From Citrobacter arsenatis (GTDB lineage Bacteria; Pseudomonadota; Gammaproteobacteria; Enterobacterales; Enterobacteriaceae): a stretch of DNA of 64,000 bases. The stretch lies in contig NZ_CP037864.1 of assembly GCF_004353845.1 (NCBI RefSeq), positions 1,922,001 through 1,986,000 on the forward strand. Direction: 5' to 3'. Positions 16,427 through 26,000 of this stretch are shown one piece after another. A program made the translations under genes and the position numbers. The notes beneath the pieces are model-generated. The model saw only the letters and a list, made by a program, of their open reading frames with translations, did not search any database and was not told where the DNA came from. The first letter of the stretch is position 1; every line of letters begins with the position of its first letter.

Positions 16427-17182
16427 ATGACGAGTTCTTTAGCGTTTGAACCCGCTCTGGTGATGATGATTGCCGCCACGTTTGTCCTCGCCGGAATGGT
16501 GAAAGGTGTTACGGGTATGGGATTGCCCACCGTGGCGATGGGGATCCTCGGATCGCTGATTTCGCCGGTTGCCGCAGCGGCCATGCTGCTGTTGCCCTCG
16601 CTGATTAGCAATCTGTTTCAGTTTGGCGGTGGCAGAAATACGGGGCAATTGCTTAAACGACTGTGGCCAATGTTGTTGACGGTGGTGGTGGCTACGCTGC
16701 TTGCCAGCGCCTGGATTACCGGTGGCGATACCACTCGTACCCAGTTTGCGCTCGGCGTGGCGCTGGTGGCTTACGCTATCTGGACGCTGGCGGGAAAGAA
16801 AATCACGGTGGCTGCGCAGCATGAAAAATCGTATTCCCTCGTCATTGGATTTGTGACCGGCTTATTGACTGGCGGAACCGGCGTGTTTGTGATGCCCGCC
16901 GTACCCTGGATCCAGTCATTGGGGTTCGAGAAAGATGAACTGGTACAGGCGCTCGGGATCTCTTTTACGTTTTCGACCCTGGCATTGGCGCTTGGTTTGT
17001 GGTGGCACAATGCGTTGCCCGTACAGTCGCTAAGCTTATCGGCGTTGGCCATTGTTCCGGCGCTGATTGGTCAGTGGTTAGGAACCCGTGTGCGACGGGT
17101 TATTTCTCCGCAGGTGTTTAAACGCTGTTTTTTGTTTTGTCTGGTCGGGTTGGGCATAGAGATGATCCTGCGCGCGGCGTGA
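16427..17182 (+). CDS. TauE/SafE (TSUP) family sulfite/organosulfur permease
   Basis: 251 residues from ATG 16427, after AGGAAAG, with about eight hydrophobic segments. The two TSUP repeats are marked by GMVKGVTGMGLPTVAMG near residue 25 and GLLTGGTGVFVMPAVPW near 145. The family exports or imports anions such as sulfite, sulfoacetate or thiosulfate; the substrate here is unknown. The open frame continues upstream to 16271, through the scsD terminator, and was not used. The next gene on the same strand is an ArsR-type regulator, 69 bases away, which may control it. Confidence 0.82.
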   Translation: MTSSLAFEPALVMMIAATFVLAGMVKGVTGMGLPTVAMGILGSLISPVAAAAMLLLPSLISNLFQFGGGRNTGQLLKRLWPMLLTVVVATLLASAWITGGDTTRTQFALGVALVAYAIWTLAGKKITVAAQHEKSYSLVIGFVTGLLTGGTGVFVMPAVPWIQSLGFEKDELVQALGISFTFSTLALALGLWWHNALPVQSLSLSALAIVPALIGQWLGTRVRRVISPQVFKRCFLFCLVGLGIEMILRAA

Positions 17183-17251
17183 CCGGTGCGGTGACTTTAG
17201 GGCACTTTCATGGCATCGTTAATTCATACATTCAGGGGCAAAGAGGTCGCT

Positions 17252-17959
17252 ATGGCATCCGTGATGTTAAGTGAAGAAGAGGGCGCTCTGGAGTCGCGAA
17301 TGGCGCTTACTGCGGCCGCTATGGCCGATAAATCGCGCTCGCGTATGCTGTGTGCCCTGATGGATGGCCGCGCCTGGACTGCCACCGAACTTAGCGCCGT
17401 GGCGGATGTGTCTGCGTCGACCGCCAGCGCACATCTGGCGCGACTGTGCGAACAACGCTTTGTTGTGGCGCTTGCCCAGGGCAGACATCGTTATTTTCGC
17501 CTTGCAGGTCCCGAAATCGCCGAACTGCTGGAACGCTTGATGGGCGTGGCGTGGGCGACATCAACGCCCCGCAAAATCACGACGCCGCCAGGCTTGCGGC
17601 ATGCCCGAACCTGCTACGATCATCTCGCTGGAGAGGTGGCGGTGAGGCTGTTTGATACGCTGGTTTCCCGTCAGTGGCTAACGCCGGATGGTGCAACGCT
17701 GACATCGCTTGGGCAGGAAAAGCTGGCCCAGATGGGGATTGTCCTTGCGACAGGCTCATCCCGGCGGAAAATAACCTGCGGTTGTCTGGACTGGAGCGAA
17801 CGACGTTATCATCCCGGCGGCGAGCTTGGCGCATCGCTGTTACGCTGGTTGATTGACCAGCGATGGGTTAGAACGGAACTCAGTAGCCGCCGCGTCACCT
17901 TTACTCCGCTTGGGATTCGCAAACTTGCAAGCGAGTTTGGGGTTAAAACGACACGGTAG
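17252..17959 (+). CDS. ArsR-type winged-helix regulator with C-terminal extension
   Basis: 235 residues from ATG 17252 (after AGAGGT); an in-frame ATG at 17210 would add 14 residues. The N-terminal 90 residues form an ArsR-like winged helix (KSRSRMLCALMDGRAWTATE, then ASTASAHLARLCEQRFV). A second helical half has ITCGCLDWSERRYH near residue 180, with two cysteines and a histidine that could sense metals or redox. The target is not known; the adjacent TSUP permease and scs operon are candidates by position. Confidence 0.78.
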   Translation: MASVMLSEEEGALESRMALTAAAMADKSRSRMLCALMDGRAWTATELSAVADVSASTASAHLARLCEQRFVVALAQGRHRYFRLAGPEIAELLERLMGVAWATSTPRKITTPPGLRHARTCYDHLAGEVAVRLFDTLVSRQWLTPDGATLTSLGQEKLAQMGIVLATGSSRRKITCGCLDWSERRYHPGGELGASLLRWLIDQRWVRTELSSRRVTFTPLGIRKLASEFGVKTTR

Positions 17960-18046
17960 ATGGTCCGTTTTGCGAAAGCGTTCCCGGAAATATGTCATAT
18001 TTCTGTCACACTCTGTTGTGATTGATAACAACAAGAGGTCGTAGGG

Positions 18047-19288
18047 ATGAATAAATCGTTAATCGCCGCAGCCGTGGCAGGGGCTGTATTATTGTCAACC
18101 GCCGCGCAGGCGCAGACCGCGCCGGAAGGCTATCAGCTTCAGCAAGTATTGATGATGAGTCGGCATAACTTACGTGCACCTTTAGCCAATAATGGCAGCG
18201 TTCTTGAACAGTCTACCCCCAAACAATGGCCAGAATGGGATGTCCCTGGCGGACAACTCACCACCAAAGGCGGCGTGCTGGAAATCTATATGGGCCACTA
18301 CATGCGAGAGTGGTTGGCAGAGCAGGGGATGGTGAAATCGGGCGAATGTCCTGCGCCGGATATGGTTTATACCTATGCTAACAGCCTACAGCGTACGGTC
18401 GCCACGGCACAGTTCTTTGTCACCGGTGCTTTCCCTGGATGTGACGTTCCGGTCCATCATCAGGAAAAAATGGGCACCATGGATCCCACCTTTAACCCGG
18501 TGATCACCGATGATTCCGCCGCCTTCAGCCAGCAGGCCGTTCAGGCTATGGAGAAAGAGCGTAGCAAAATGCAGCTCAACGACAGCTATCAGTTGCTTGA
18601 GCAAATGACCGACTACAAAGATTCTCCGTCCTGTAAAGAAAAACAGCAGTGTTCCCTGACCGATGCCAAAGATACGTTTAGCGCGAAATACCAGCAGGAG
18701 CCTGGGGTTTCGGGGCCGCTGAAGGTGGGGAATTCGCTGGTTGATGCCTTCACGCTGCAATATTACGAAGGCTTCCCAATGGACCAGGTGGCCTGGGGCG
18801 AGATTAAATCCGATCAGCAATGGAAGGTTCTGTCGAAGCTGAAAAACGGCTATCAGGACAGCCTGTTCACCTCCCCGGAAGTGGCGCAGAACGTCGCCAA
18901 ACCGCTGGTAAAATATATTGATAACGCGCTGGTTACTGAACGTGCGAAAGCACCAAAAATAACTGTGCTGGTGGGGCATGACTCAAACATCGCATCGCTA
19001 CTCACCGCGCTGGATTTCAAACCGTACCAGCTTCACGATCAGAACGAACGCACGCCGATTGGCGGGAAGATTGTCTTCCAGCGCTGGCATGACAGCAACG
19101 CGAATCGTGACCTGATGAAAATCGAGTACGTGTATCAGAGCTCGCAGCAGTTGCGTAATGCAGACGTTCTGACGCTGAAATCCCCGGCGCAGCGCGTAAC
19201 GCTGGAGCTGAAAGGGTGTCCGATAGATGCGGATGGTTTTTGCCCGATAGAGAAGTTCGACAGCGTGTTGAATGAGGCGGCTAAGTAA
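18047..19288 (+). CDS. agp: Periplasmic glucose-1-phosphatase Agp
   Basis: 413 residues with a signal peptide (ending AQA-Q). It is a histidine acid phosphatase: the nucleophile motif is MSRHNLRAP (about residue 40) and the acid motif is VGHDSNIAS near residue 310. Agp removes phosphate from glucose-1-phosphate in the periplasm so the glucose can be used. It starts at ATG 18047 after AAGAGGT. Length matches E. coli Agp. It ends at a two-way terminator shared with yccJ. Confidence 0.96.
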   Translation: MNKSLIAAAVAGAVLLSTAAQAQTAPEGYQLQQVLMMSRHNLRAPLANNGSVLEQSTPKQWPEWDVPGGQLTTKGGVLEIYMGHYMREWLAEQGMVKSGECPAPDMVYTYANSLQRTVATAQFFVTGAFPGCDVPVHHQEKMGTMDPTFNPVITDDSAAFSQQAVQAMEKERSKMQLNDSYQLLEQMTDYKDSPSCKEKQQCSLTDAKDTFSAKYQQEPGVSGPLKVGNSLVDAFTLQYYEGFPMDQVAWGEIKSDQQWKVLSKLKNGYQDSLFTSPEVAQNVAKPLVKYIDNALVTERAKAPKITVLVGHDSNIASLLTALDFKPYQLHDQNERTPIGGKIVFQRWHDSNANRDLMKIEYVYQSSQQLRNADVLTLKSPAQRVTLELKGCPIDADGFCPIEKFDSVLNEAAK

Positions 19289-19290
19289 AA

Positions 19291-19320
19291 GAAAAACTCC
19301 CCCGTGTTCGCGGGGGAGTC
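19291..19320. terminator. Two-way terminator between agp and yccJ
   Basis: ACTCCCCCG and CGGGGGAGT form a 9-base-pair stem with a six-base loop. An A-rich stretch on the left gives a T-run for the minus-strand wrbA-yccJ transcript; the plus side also stops agp. Confidence 0.88.
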
Positions 19321-19326
19321 TGAGCG

Positions 19327-19554
19327 CTAGACGTTTTTGCGTTCGATAGTCTGTTCACCCCAAAAGAGCGAATCTTTGTCTGTTTTTTCAAAGGCTTTGA
19401 TGAGTACTTCGTCGCTACCTTCTTCCCAAATTTTTTCCGCCAGTTTCTCGTCATAATGTGCGACTTCAAAAATGGCTTCGGCTATTTCCGGCGATGTATT
19501 GCGCAGACTTGCCCATTCGCCGACGCGATGGGCTTTCGCTTCTTGAGTTGGCAT
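19327..19554 (-). CDS. yccJ: YccJ, small conserved protein of unknown function
   Basis: 75 residues, nearly identical to E. coli YccJ: it begins MPTQEAKAHRVGEWASLRNT and ends with WGEQTIERKNV. It is acidic, has no signal or membrane segment, and is probably cytoplasmic. It follows wrbA with a 20-base gap holding a good ribosome binding site (AGGAGG), so the two are likely co-transcribed. Function unknown. Confidence 0.93.
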   Translation of the reverse strand: MPTQEAKAHRVGEWASLRNTSPEIAEAIFEVAHYDEKLAEKIWEEGSDEVLIKAFEKTDKDSLFWGEQTIERKNV

Positions 19555-19574
19555 TCGAATCCTCCTGTTGAAGA

Positions 19575-20171
19575 TTAGCCGTTGAGTTTTACTGCCAGAC
19601 CTGCGACATATTCACCCTGATAGCGGGCGATAGATAACTCTTCCTGACTTGGCTGACGGGAGCCGTCGCCTCCGGCGATGGTGGTTGCGCCGTAAGGTGT
19701 TCCGCCGCGAACCTGAGAGACATCAAACAGCTCTTGCGCCGCGTAACCGATAGGCACAATTACCATCCCATGGTGGGCAAGCGTAGTCCAGGTTGATGTA
19801 ATGGTTTGTTCCTGACCACCGCCGGTTCCCGTTGAGCTGAATACGCTGGCGAGTTTGCCGTACAGGCCGCCAGAAGCCCACAGCCCGCCAGTCTGGTCGA
19901 GGAAGGTGCGCATCTGACCGGACATATTGCCAAAGCGCGTGGGGGTACCAAAAATAATGGCGTCGTAATCAGCCAGTTCTTGCGGGGTTGCGACTGGTGC
20001 GTTTTGTGTTTTGCCGCCAGCCTTGAGGAAAATCTCAGGCTGCATGGTCTCTGGTACGCGCTTAATGATCACTTCCGCGCCATCTACCTTATTTGCGCCT
20101 TCTGCGACTGCATGGGCCATAGTTTCAATGTGTCCGTACATGGAATAATAAAGCACCAGAACTTTTGCCAT
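19575..20171 (-). CDS. wrbA: WrbA, NAD(P)H:quinone oxidoreductase
   Basis: 198-residue flavodoxin-like protein that reduces quinones by two electrons with FMN. FMN-binding loops are visible: LYYSMYGHIETMA at residues 7-19, GTPTRFGNMSGQMRTFLDQTGG near 77-98 and STGTGGGQE near 113. The start is ATG 20171, preceded on its strand by GAGGAGTAG. In E. coli wrbA is RpoS-dependent. Confidence 0.96.
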   Translation of the reverse strand: MAKVLVLYYSMYGHIETMAHAVAEGANKVDGAEVIIKRVPETMQPEIFLKAGGKTQNAPVATPQELADYDAIIFGTPTRFGNMSGQMRTFLDQTGGLWASGGLYGKLASVFSSTGTGGGQEQTITSTWTTLAHHGMVIVPIGYAAQELFDVSQVRGGTPYGATTIAGGDGSRQPSQEELSIARYQGEYVAGLAVKLNG

Positions 20172-20446
20172 TTTACACTACTCCTCGAGTTAACCGTGTC
20201 CGTAGCGACTCGCTACCTACCTTTAAAGATATGACGTACTGTCAGGAGTGCAAATTTCACAATCACTTCTTTGATTTATAACAATTTTTATAACATTCAC
20301 TCTTGTAGCAAAATGATACATATTTAACCAGGTAAAATTCAGCAGTCATAAGAAAGACTTATTGATTTCTCATTGTGACTATTTCTTAATCATCTCCGAT
20401 CCTGTTGCAGGATATTACAGTTTTCGGCTGCTCAGACCATGCTTCA

Positions 20447-20456
20447 CTATGCTTAA
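20447..20456 (+). promoter_or_regulatory. Sigma-S-type -10 element upstream of ymdF
   Basis: CTATGCTTAA differs by one base from the extended sigma-S -10 motif CTATACTTAA and lies about 100 bases before the ymdF start. The rest of 20172-20557 is an AT-rich divergent promoter region for wrbA and ymdF with no gene. Confidence 0.4.
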
Positions 20457-20557
20457 TCCCACGCAGTTATTTTCAGGGCATCGCCCGTAACGCTGCGTGA
20501 GGTATCACTCCTCAGTACCTATGCAATATGATGTCTAATCAATGACGGAGGTCAGTA

Positions 20558-20731
20558 ATGGCAAACCATCGAGGCGGTTCCGGCAACTTTGCGGAAGACC
20601 GCGAAAGAGCATCAGAAGCAGGTCGAAAAGGTGGCCAGCACAGCGGGGGCAACTTTAAGAATGACCCGCAACGCGCTTCAGAGGCAGGCAAAAAAGGGGG
20701 CAAAAATAGCCACGGCAACAACAAATCGTAA
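20558..20731 (+). CDS. ymdF: YmdF, KGG-repeat stress-induced small protein
   Basis: 57 residues, very hydrophilic, with two copies of the KGG motif (R-A-S-E-A-G-x-K-G-G) preceded by G-N-F-x-x-D. It belongs to the YciG/YmdF/GsiB-like family of RpoS-controlled stress proteins; its action is unknown. ATG 20558 follows ACGGAGGTCAGTA, a strong ribosome binding site. It has a terminator of its own. Confidence 0.9.
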   Translation: MANHRGGSGNFAEDRERASEAGRKGGQHSGGNFKNDPQRASEAGKKGGKNSHGNNKS

Positions 20732-20798
20732 TTGTCGGACTATCTGTCACATATGTCGTGACGGCTGAGAGTCAGAGACAGACGTTACGTAGCCACCG

Positions 20799-20826
20799 CC
20801 GCCGGGTTCTTCCGGCGGTTTTTTTT
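20799..20826 (+). terminator. Terminator of ymdF
   Basis: CCGCCGG and CCGGCGG form a 7-base-pair stem with a six-base loop, followed by eight T's. Confidence 0.92.
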
Positions 20827-20892
20827 GTCTGCAAGGTTGAACTGTAACAAAACGCAACGCAGACTAATGACATTCAGTTAATCGGGTGTCTC

Positions 20893-21807
20893 ATGTCATT
20901 ACTTTCTCGTTATTCCTTCTCTGTTAAACCTCAGGAAGCAATCCTCATTGTGATCACCATGTTCTGGGGTGGCACGTTTCTGGCGGTGCAATATGCCGTT
21001 ACCCTGAGTGGACCTTTTTTCTTTGTCGGTGTGCGTTTTGCCACCGCCGCGCTGGCGGTCGCGCTTTTGTCGTTACGCACATTGCATAAGCTGACGTGGC
21101 TGGAGGTCAAAGCAGGGGTTGCAATCGGTATTGCAATTGCGCTGGGCTATAGCCTGCAAACTTGGGGACTGCAGTTTATTCCCAGCAGTAAATCAGCGTT
21201 TATTACCGCGATGTACGTGCCGTTGGTACCGCTATTACAATGGCTGTGTCTGGGGCGTATGCCCGGACTGATGCCGTGTGTCGGTATTGTGCTGGCGTTT
21301 ATCGGATTGATTTTTCTCGCCGGGCCGGGAGGCAATTTGCTGGCTCTGGGCGAAGGCGAGTGGATCACGCTCGCTGGCGCGGTGGCGATTGCGGCAGAAA
21401 TTATCCTGATTAGCGCATGGGCGGGAAAAGTGGATGTGCGGCGGGTAACGGTGATACAACTGGCGACCGCTTCGTTAGTGGCGTTTATGGCGATGGGACC
21501 GGCCAAAGAGACCGTACCGCCAATGTCTACCGGATTGCTGGTAGTCGCGCTGGGGCTGGGGATTTTTAGCGCGATTATTCAGGTCACCATGAACTGGGCG
21601 CAGCGCAGCGTTTCGCCGACCCGCGCGACGGTTATTTATACCGGAGAGCCGGTGTGGGCGGGGATCTTTGGTCGTCTGGCGGGGGAGCGTTTACCGCTAC
21701 TAGCATTGCTTGGTGCGGCATTCATTATTGTTGGCGTGCTGGTCAGCGAGCTGAAGTTCAAAAAGAAAAAAGCGCTTGGGCAAGAGGCTCCGCCGGAATC
21801 GCTTTAA
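20893..21807 (+). CDS. EamA/DMT-family permease
   Basis: 304 residues with ten hydrophobic segments in two EamA repeats (the first ending near residue 140). The start FWGGTFLAVQYAV and the late motif YTGEPVWAGIFGRLAGERL are typical of drug/metabolite exporters of this superfamily. The ligand is unknown. The ATG lies just after CGGGTGTCTC. It is 58 bases upstream of rutR, in the place where E. coli has the rut operon, so RutR might influence it; this is inference. Confidence 0.82.
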   Translation: MSLLSRYSFSVKPQEAILIVITMFWGGTFLAVQYAVTLSGPFFFVGVRFATAALAVALLSLRTLHKLTWLEVKAGVAIGIAIALGYSLQTWGLQFIPSSKSAFITAMYVPLVPLLQWLCLGRMPGLMPCVGIVLAFIGLIFLAGPGGNLLALGEGEWITLAGAVAIAAEIILISAWAGKVDVRRVTVIQLATASLVAFMAMGPAKETVPPMSTGLLVVALGLGIFSAIIQVTMNWAQRSVSPTRATVIYTGEPVWAGIFGRLAGERLPLLALLGAAFIIVGVLVSELKFKKKKALGQEAPPESL

Positions 21808-21865
21808 TTTAACCATTCACCGCGTGATTTGATATGCTGGCGCCCTCACAAGAAGGAGAGGGCGT

Positions 21866-22504
21866 ATGGTCCAACGCGCAGAGAAAAAAACAGGTAAGCG
21901 CTCGCAGGCCGTCAGTGCAAAACGCCAGGCCATATTAACTGCGGCATTAAATATCTTCTCCCAATACGGGATCCACGGCACGCGTCTCGAACAGGTGGCA
22001 GAGCTGGCGGGGGTGTCAAAAACCAATCTGCTTTATTATTACCCTTCAAAAGAGGTGCTGTATATCGCCGTTTTACGGCAAATCCTCGACGTCTGGCTGG
22101 CACCGTTGAAAGCTTTTCGTGAAGACTTTGCGCCGCTGGTGGCCATTAAAGAATACATTCGCCTCAAGCTGGAGGTGTCACGTGATTACCCTCAGGCCTC
22201 ACGGCTGTTTTGTATGGAGATGCTGGCCGGTGCGCCTTTATTAATGGCAGAACTGGAGGGGGATCTTAAAACGCTGATTGATGAGAAATCCGCACTGATT
22301 GCCGGTTGGATCAAAAGCGGAAAGCTGGCTCCGGTCGATCCGCATCATTTGATTTTTATGATTTGGGCTTCAACCCAGCACTACGCCGATTTTGCTCCAC
22401 AGGTAGAGGCGGTGACGGGCGCAACGCTGCGTGATGAAGCCTTTTTTAACCAAACGGTAGAGAGCGTGCAGCGGATGATTATTGAAGGGATCCGCGTGCG
22501 TTAA
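21866..22504 (+). CDS. rutR: RutR, TetR-family pyrimidine-sensing regulator
   Basis: 212 residues. The TetR helix-turn-helix is at about 30-60 (RLEQVAELAGVSKTNLLYYYPSKEVLY) and a ligand-binding domain follows. E. coli RutR binds uracil or thymine and represses the rut operon; it also affects carAB and other genes. Here rutABCDEFG are not adjacent. ATG 21866 follows AGAAGGAGAG. The stop overlaps the convergent downstream gene by three bases. Confidence 0.93.
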   Translation: MVQRAEKKTGKRSQAVSAKRQAILTAALNIFSQYGIHGTRLEQVAELAGVSKTNLLYYYPSKEVLYIAVLRQILDVWLAPLKAFREDFAPLVAIKEYIRLKLEVSRDYPQASRLFCMEMLAGAPLLMAELEGDLKTLIDEKSALIAGWIKSGKLAPVDPHHLIFMIWASTQHYADFAPQVEAVTGATLRDEAFFNQTVESVQRMIIEGIRVR

Positions 22505-22896
22505 CTGGCCGGCGGCAACGGGCAGCTTAAATCGCCCTCTTCACACTGCAAAAGTGAGGCGAGAAACGCTTCGCGCTCGTTGGTTTTATCGGTCAGGCAC
22601 TGGCTGGAAATCATCGACTGAGCGCTACCGCCTTCAGTGCCGGAACTGATTAACGCACAATCTGCATCGCGCAAGGTTATCCATGAGGTTTGCGCTTTTT
22701 TCAGTAAATCACGCTGGGTTGGGGCGGCGCGCTTCAGCGCATTCTGGTAAGTTTCATTAAGCTTGGCGTCGGCCGCCTTGTACTGCTCAGCCGCACAGGT
22801 GTTCATCTCAATCTGCGTGTTCGCGTTGGCGCAGTCATCCGCCAGCGCCTGGCCGCTCAACAGCAGCGCTGCACATGTCAGTACGATTCGTTTCAT
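22501..22896 (-). CDS. DUF1311 / LprI-like secreted protein
   Basis: 131 residues from ATG 22896, with a signal peptide (ending GQALA-D). The mature part has the cysteine-rich DUF1311 pattern: DDCANANTQIEMNTCAAEQY and then L-N-x-T-Y-x-x-A-L, with further cysteines near the C-terminus. Relatives include the mycobacterial lysozyme inhibitor LprI, so a role against lysozyme in the periplasm is possible but unproven. It is convergent with rutR. Upstream in-frame ATG 22914 adds six residues before the signal. Confidence 0.8.
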   Translation of the reverse strand: MKRIVLTCAALLLSGQALADDCANANTQIEMNTCAAEQYKAADAKLNETYQNALKRAAPTQRDLLKKAQTSWITLRDADCALISSGTEGGSAQSMISSQCLTDKTNEREAFLASLLQCEEGDLSCPLPPAS

Positions 22897-22906
22897 GCTT
22901 CCCTCA

Positions 22907-23012
22907 GGCTTCAAAAAAAAGGTTCCGTTACCCGTAATCCCACTGTAGGCCAGATGGCGCTTCGCTTATTCGGCCTACCGCTCGCTGGCTTCAAAAAAAA
23001 GGCCCCGTTACC
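22907..23012. repeat. Duplicated terminator block flanking a REP-like element
   Basis: Near-identical 26-base blocks (GGCTTCAAAAAAAAGG, YYCCGTTACC) occur at 22907-22932 and 22987-23012. Between them, 22945-22979, lies a REP-like inverted repeat with GTAGGCC and GGCCTAC ends. The right block is part of the putA terminator. Confidence 0.7.
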
Positions 23013-23022
23013 GGAGCCTTAA
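22994..23022 (-). terminator. Terminator of putA
   Basis: On the minus strand GGCTCCG-GTAA-CGGGGCC (one G-U pair) is followed by eight T's, just after the putA stop. Confidence 0.88.
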
Positions 23023-23034
23023 TTAACCACAACC

Positions 23035-26000
23035 TTAGCCGATTGTCATCAGGCTGGCGTTCCCCCCTGCTGCGGCGGTATTGACGCTCAGGGAGCGTTC
23101 AATGTACAGCCTCTCCAGCAGAATATTGCTCTCGCCACGGGCAAAGCCCTGAACCGACACGATCGCGCCTTCGCGGGCTGCTACTGCTTCACATAGTGCG
23201 CGAAGCTGATCGGAATCGCCGTGGAAAATTACGGCATCAAACGGCTGCGTAGTGATGTTGTCCGCTTTGGCAAATTGGATGCGTCCGGAGACCGCGCCAG
23301 GCAGGCGTTTCGCCAGGTCGCGATGGAACGCATCATCTGGCCACAGGATTAAGCTCCCAACGGAAGTCACGGCGGCAACCTGTACCAGCGCGTCCTGCTC
23401 ATCATCGGCGATACACAGCACGCGTTCGCGCGGCAACAGCGTCCAGGTATTGCGCTCACCGGTTGGCCCTGGCAGCAGACGTTGGGTTCCGGCCTGCGCC
23501 AGTTCGCCAAACTGCTGGCAGAGAGCACGCAGCGATGGACGGTCGGTTGCCCATTCGCTGAGCGCTTCCAGCGGCTGAACAAGTGCAGCCTTAAGCTGCG
23601 CATCGACCGGGTAGTCAGCATCCTGACGGGCAAGCGTAATGCCTAACGCATTTTCCGGACGGTTAGCCAGCAGACGATACAGATACAGCGGTCCACCCGC
23701 TTTTGGCCCGGTTCCTGACAAGCCTTCGCCACCGAATGGCTGCACCCCGACGACGGCGCCAACCATATTGCGGTTAACGTACAGGTTCCCCACATGTGCC
23801 GAGCCCGTGACCTGGGCGATGGTTTCATCGATACGGGTGTGCACGCCCAGCGTCAGGCCGTAGCCGGAGGCGTTAATTTGTTCAATCAGGCTACCCAGAT
23901 TGTTGCGGGTGTAACGCACAACGTGCAGTACCGGACCGAACACCTCTTTTTGTAATTCGTCGAAGCTTTCCAGTTCGATAAGCGTCGGCGCGATAAAGGT
24001 ACCGGTTTGCCATTCACGCGCATCATCGCTGTTTTCACGTGCGGCCTGGAACACCGGGCGTCCTTTGGCGCGCATGGTCTGAATATGGCGCTCAATATTG
24101 GCTTTGGCTTCTTCATCAATTACCGGCCCAATATCGGTGGTCAGGCGACCCGGGTTACCCATACGGCATTCTGCCATCGCACCGCGCAGCATTTTCAGCG
24201 TGTGGTCGGCAACATCATCCTGCAGACACAGGACGCGTAGCGCGGAGCAGCGCTGCCCGGCGCTGTCAAAAGCAGAAGCCAGAACGTCGACCACGACTTG
24301 TTCCGTCAACGCGGAGGAGTCGACAATCATTGCGTTCATCCCCCCGGTTTCGGCAATCAGCGGGATAGGACGCCCCTGAGCATCAAGGCGGGTCGCGATA
24401 TTGCGCTGCAACAGGGTGGCGACTTCCGTTGAGCCGGTAAACATAACGCCGCGTACGCGCTCATCGGAAGTGAGCTGTGCCCCGACGGTTTCACCCTGAC
24501 CAGGCAACAGTTGCACCACGCCCGGTGGTACACCCGCTTCGAGTAAAATAGCGATACCCTGGGCGGCAATCAGCGGAGTTTGTTCCGCAGGTTTTGCCAG
24601 TACGCTATTGCCCGCCGCCAGCGCGGCGGCAATCTGACCGGAGAAAATAGCCAGCGGGAAGTTCCACGGGCTGATACAAACCACTGGTCCTAACGGGCGA
24701 TGGGTTTCATTATCGAAGTCATCGCGGACCTGACCGGCATAATAGTGCAGGAAGTCGACCGCTTCGCGCACTTCCGCAATGGCGTTGCTGAAAGTTTTAC
24801 CCGCTTCGCGCACCAGGATGCCGATCAACTGCTGCATCTGACCTTCCATCAGAACGGCGGCGCGATGCAAAATAGCGGCACGCTCTTGTGGCGGGGTGGC
24901 GAACCAGATCGGCGCGTTATTTACCGCGTTTTGTAATGCCTGTTCCACTTCGCTGTGAGTCGCTTCACGCACGTAACCGACAATGTCTTTCGGTTCGGCC
25001 GGGTTGACGACGGGCGTCATTTCACCGTCAGCAACCGGATGTTCGAGCATCGGTTTAGCGTGCCATTTTTGCAGCGCGCTGTTGAGCAGGGCAGAGGACA
25101 GCGAGGCCAAACGATGTTCGTTAGCTAAATCCAGCCCGGCTGAGTTTTCGCGGCCTTTACCATACAGGTCACGCGGCAGGGCTATCTTCGGATGCGGCAG
25201 CCCGGCCTGGCCTTCCTGTTGCGCCAGTTTTTCCACGGCTTCGACTGGGCAGGCCACCAGTTCATCCAGCGGCAAGGTGGTGTCTGCGATGCGGTTGACG
25301 AATGAGGTGTTGGCGCCGTTTTCCAGCAGACGTCGCACCAGGTACGCCAGCAGCGTTTCGTGCGTGCCGACCGGCGCATAAATACGACATGGACGGTTCA
25401 GTTTGCCATCTGCAACTTTGCCGGTGACCTGCTCATACAGTGGTTCGCCCATGCCGTGCAGGCACTGGAACTCGTACTGACCTGGATAGTAGTTTTGACC
25501 GGCCAACTGATAAATTGCCGCCAGCGTATGGGCGTTGTGGGTGGCGAACTGCGGGTAGATCAGATTCGGTACCGCAAGCAGTTTTTTCGCACAGGCCAGA
25601 TAGGAAACGTCGGTGTACACTTTACGGGTATAGACCGGATACCCTTCCAGACCGTCCATCTGGGCACGTTTGATTTCGCTATCCCAGTAAGCGCCCTTAA
25701 CCAAACGGATCATCAGTCGACGGCGGCTGCGCGTGGCGAGGTCAATCAGATAGTCGATAACATACGGGCAGCGCTTCTGGTAAGCCTGGATAACGAAGCC
25801 GATACCATTCCAGCCCGCCAGTTCAGGTTCAAAGCACAGTTTTTCCAGCAGATCGAGGGAGATCTCCAGTCGGTCGGCCTCTTCGGCGTCAATGTTGATG
25901 CCGATGTCGTACTGGCGCGCCAGCAGAGTCAGCGACTTCAGACGAGGATAGAGCTCATCCATTACGCGGTCATACTGCGCACGACTGTAACGCGGATGCA

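Noticed and set aside
18386..18979. 197-codon frame antisense to agp
   Set aside because: Opposite an intact, well-recognised agp gene; a typical shadow frame.
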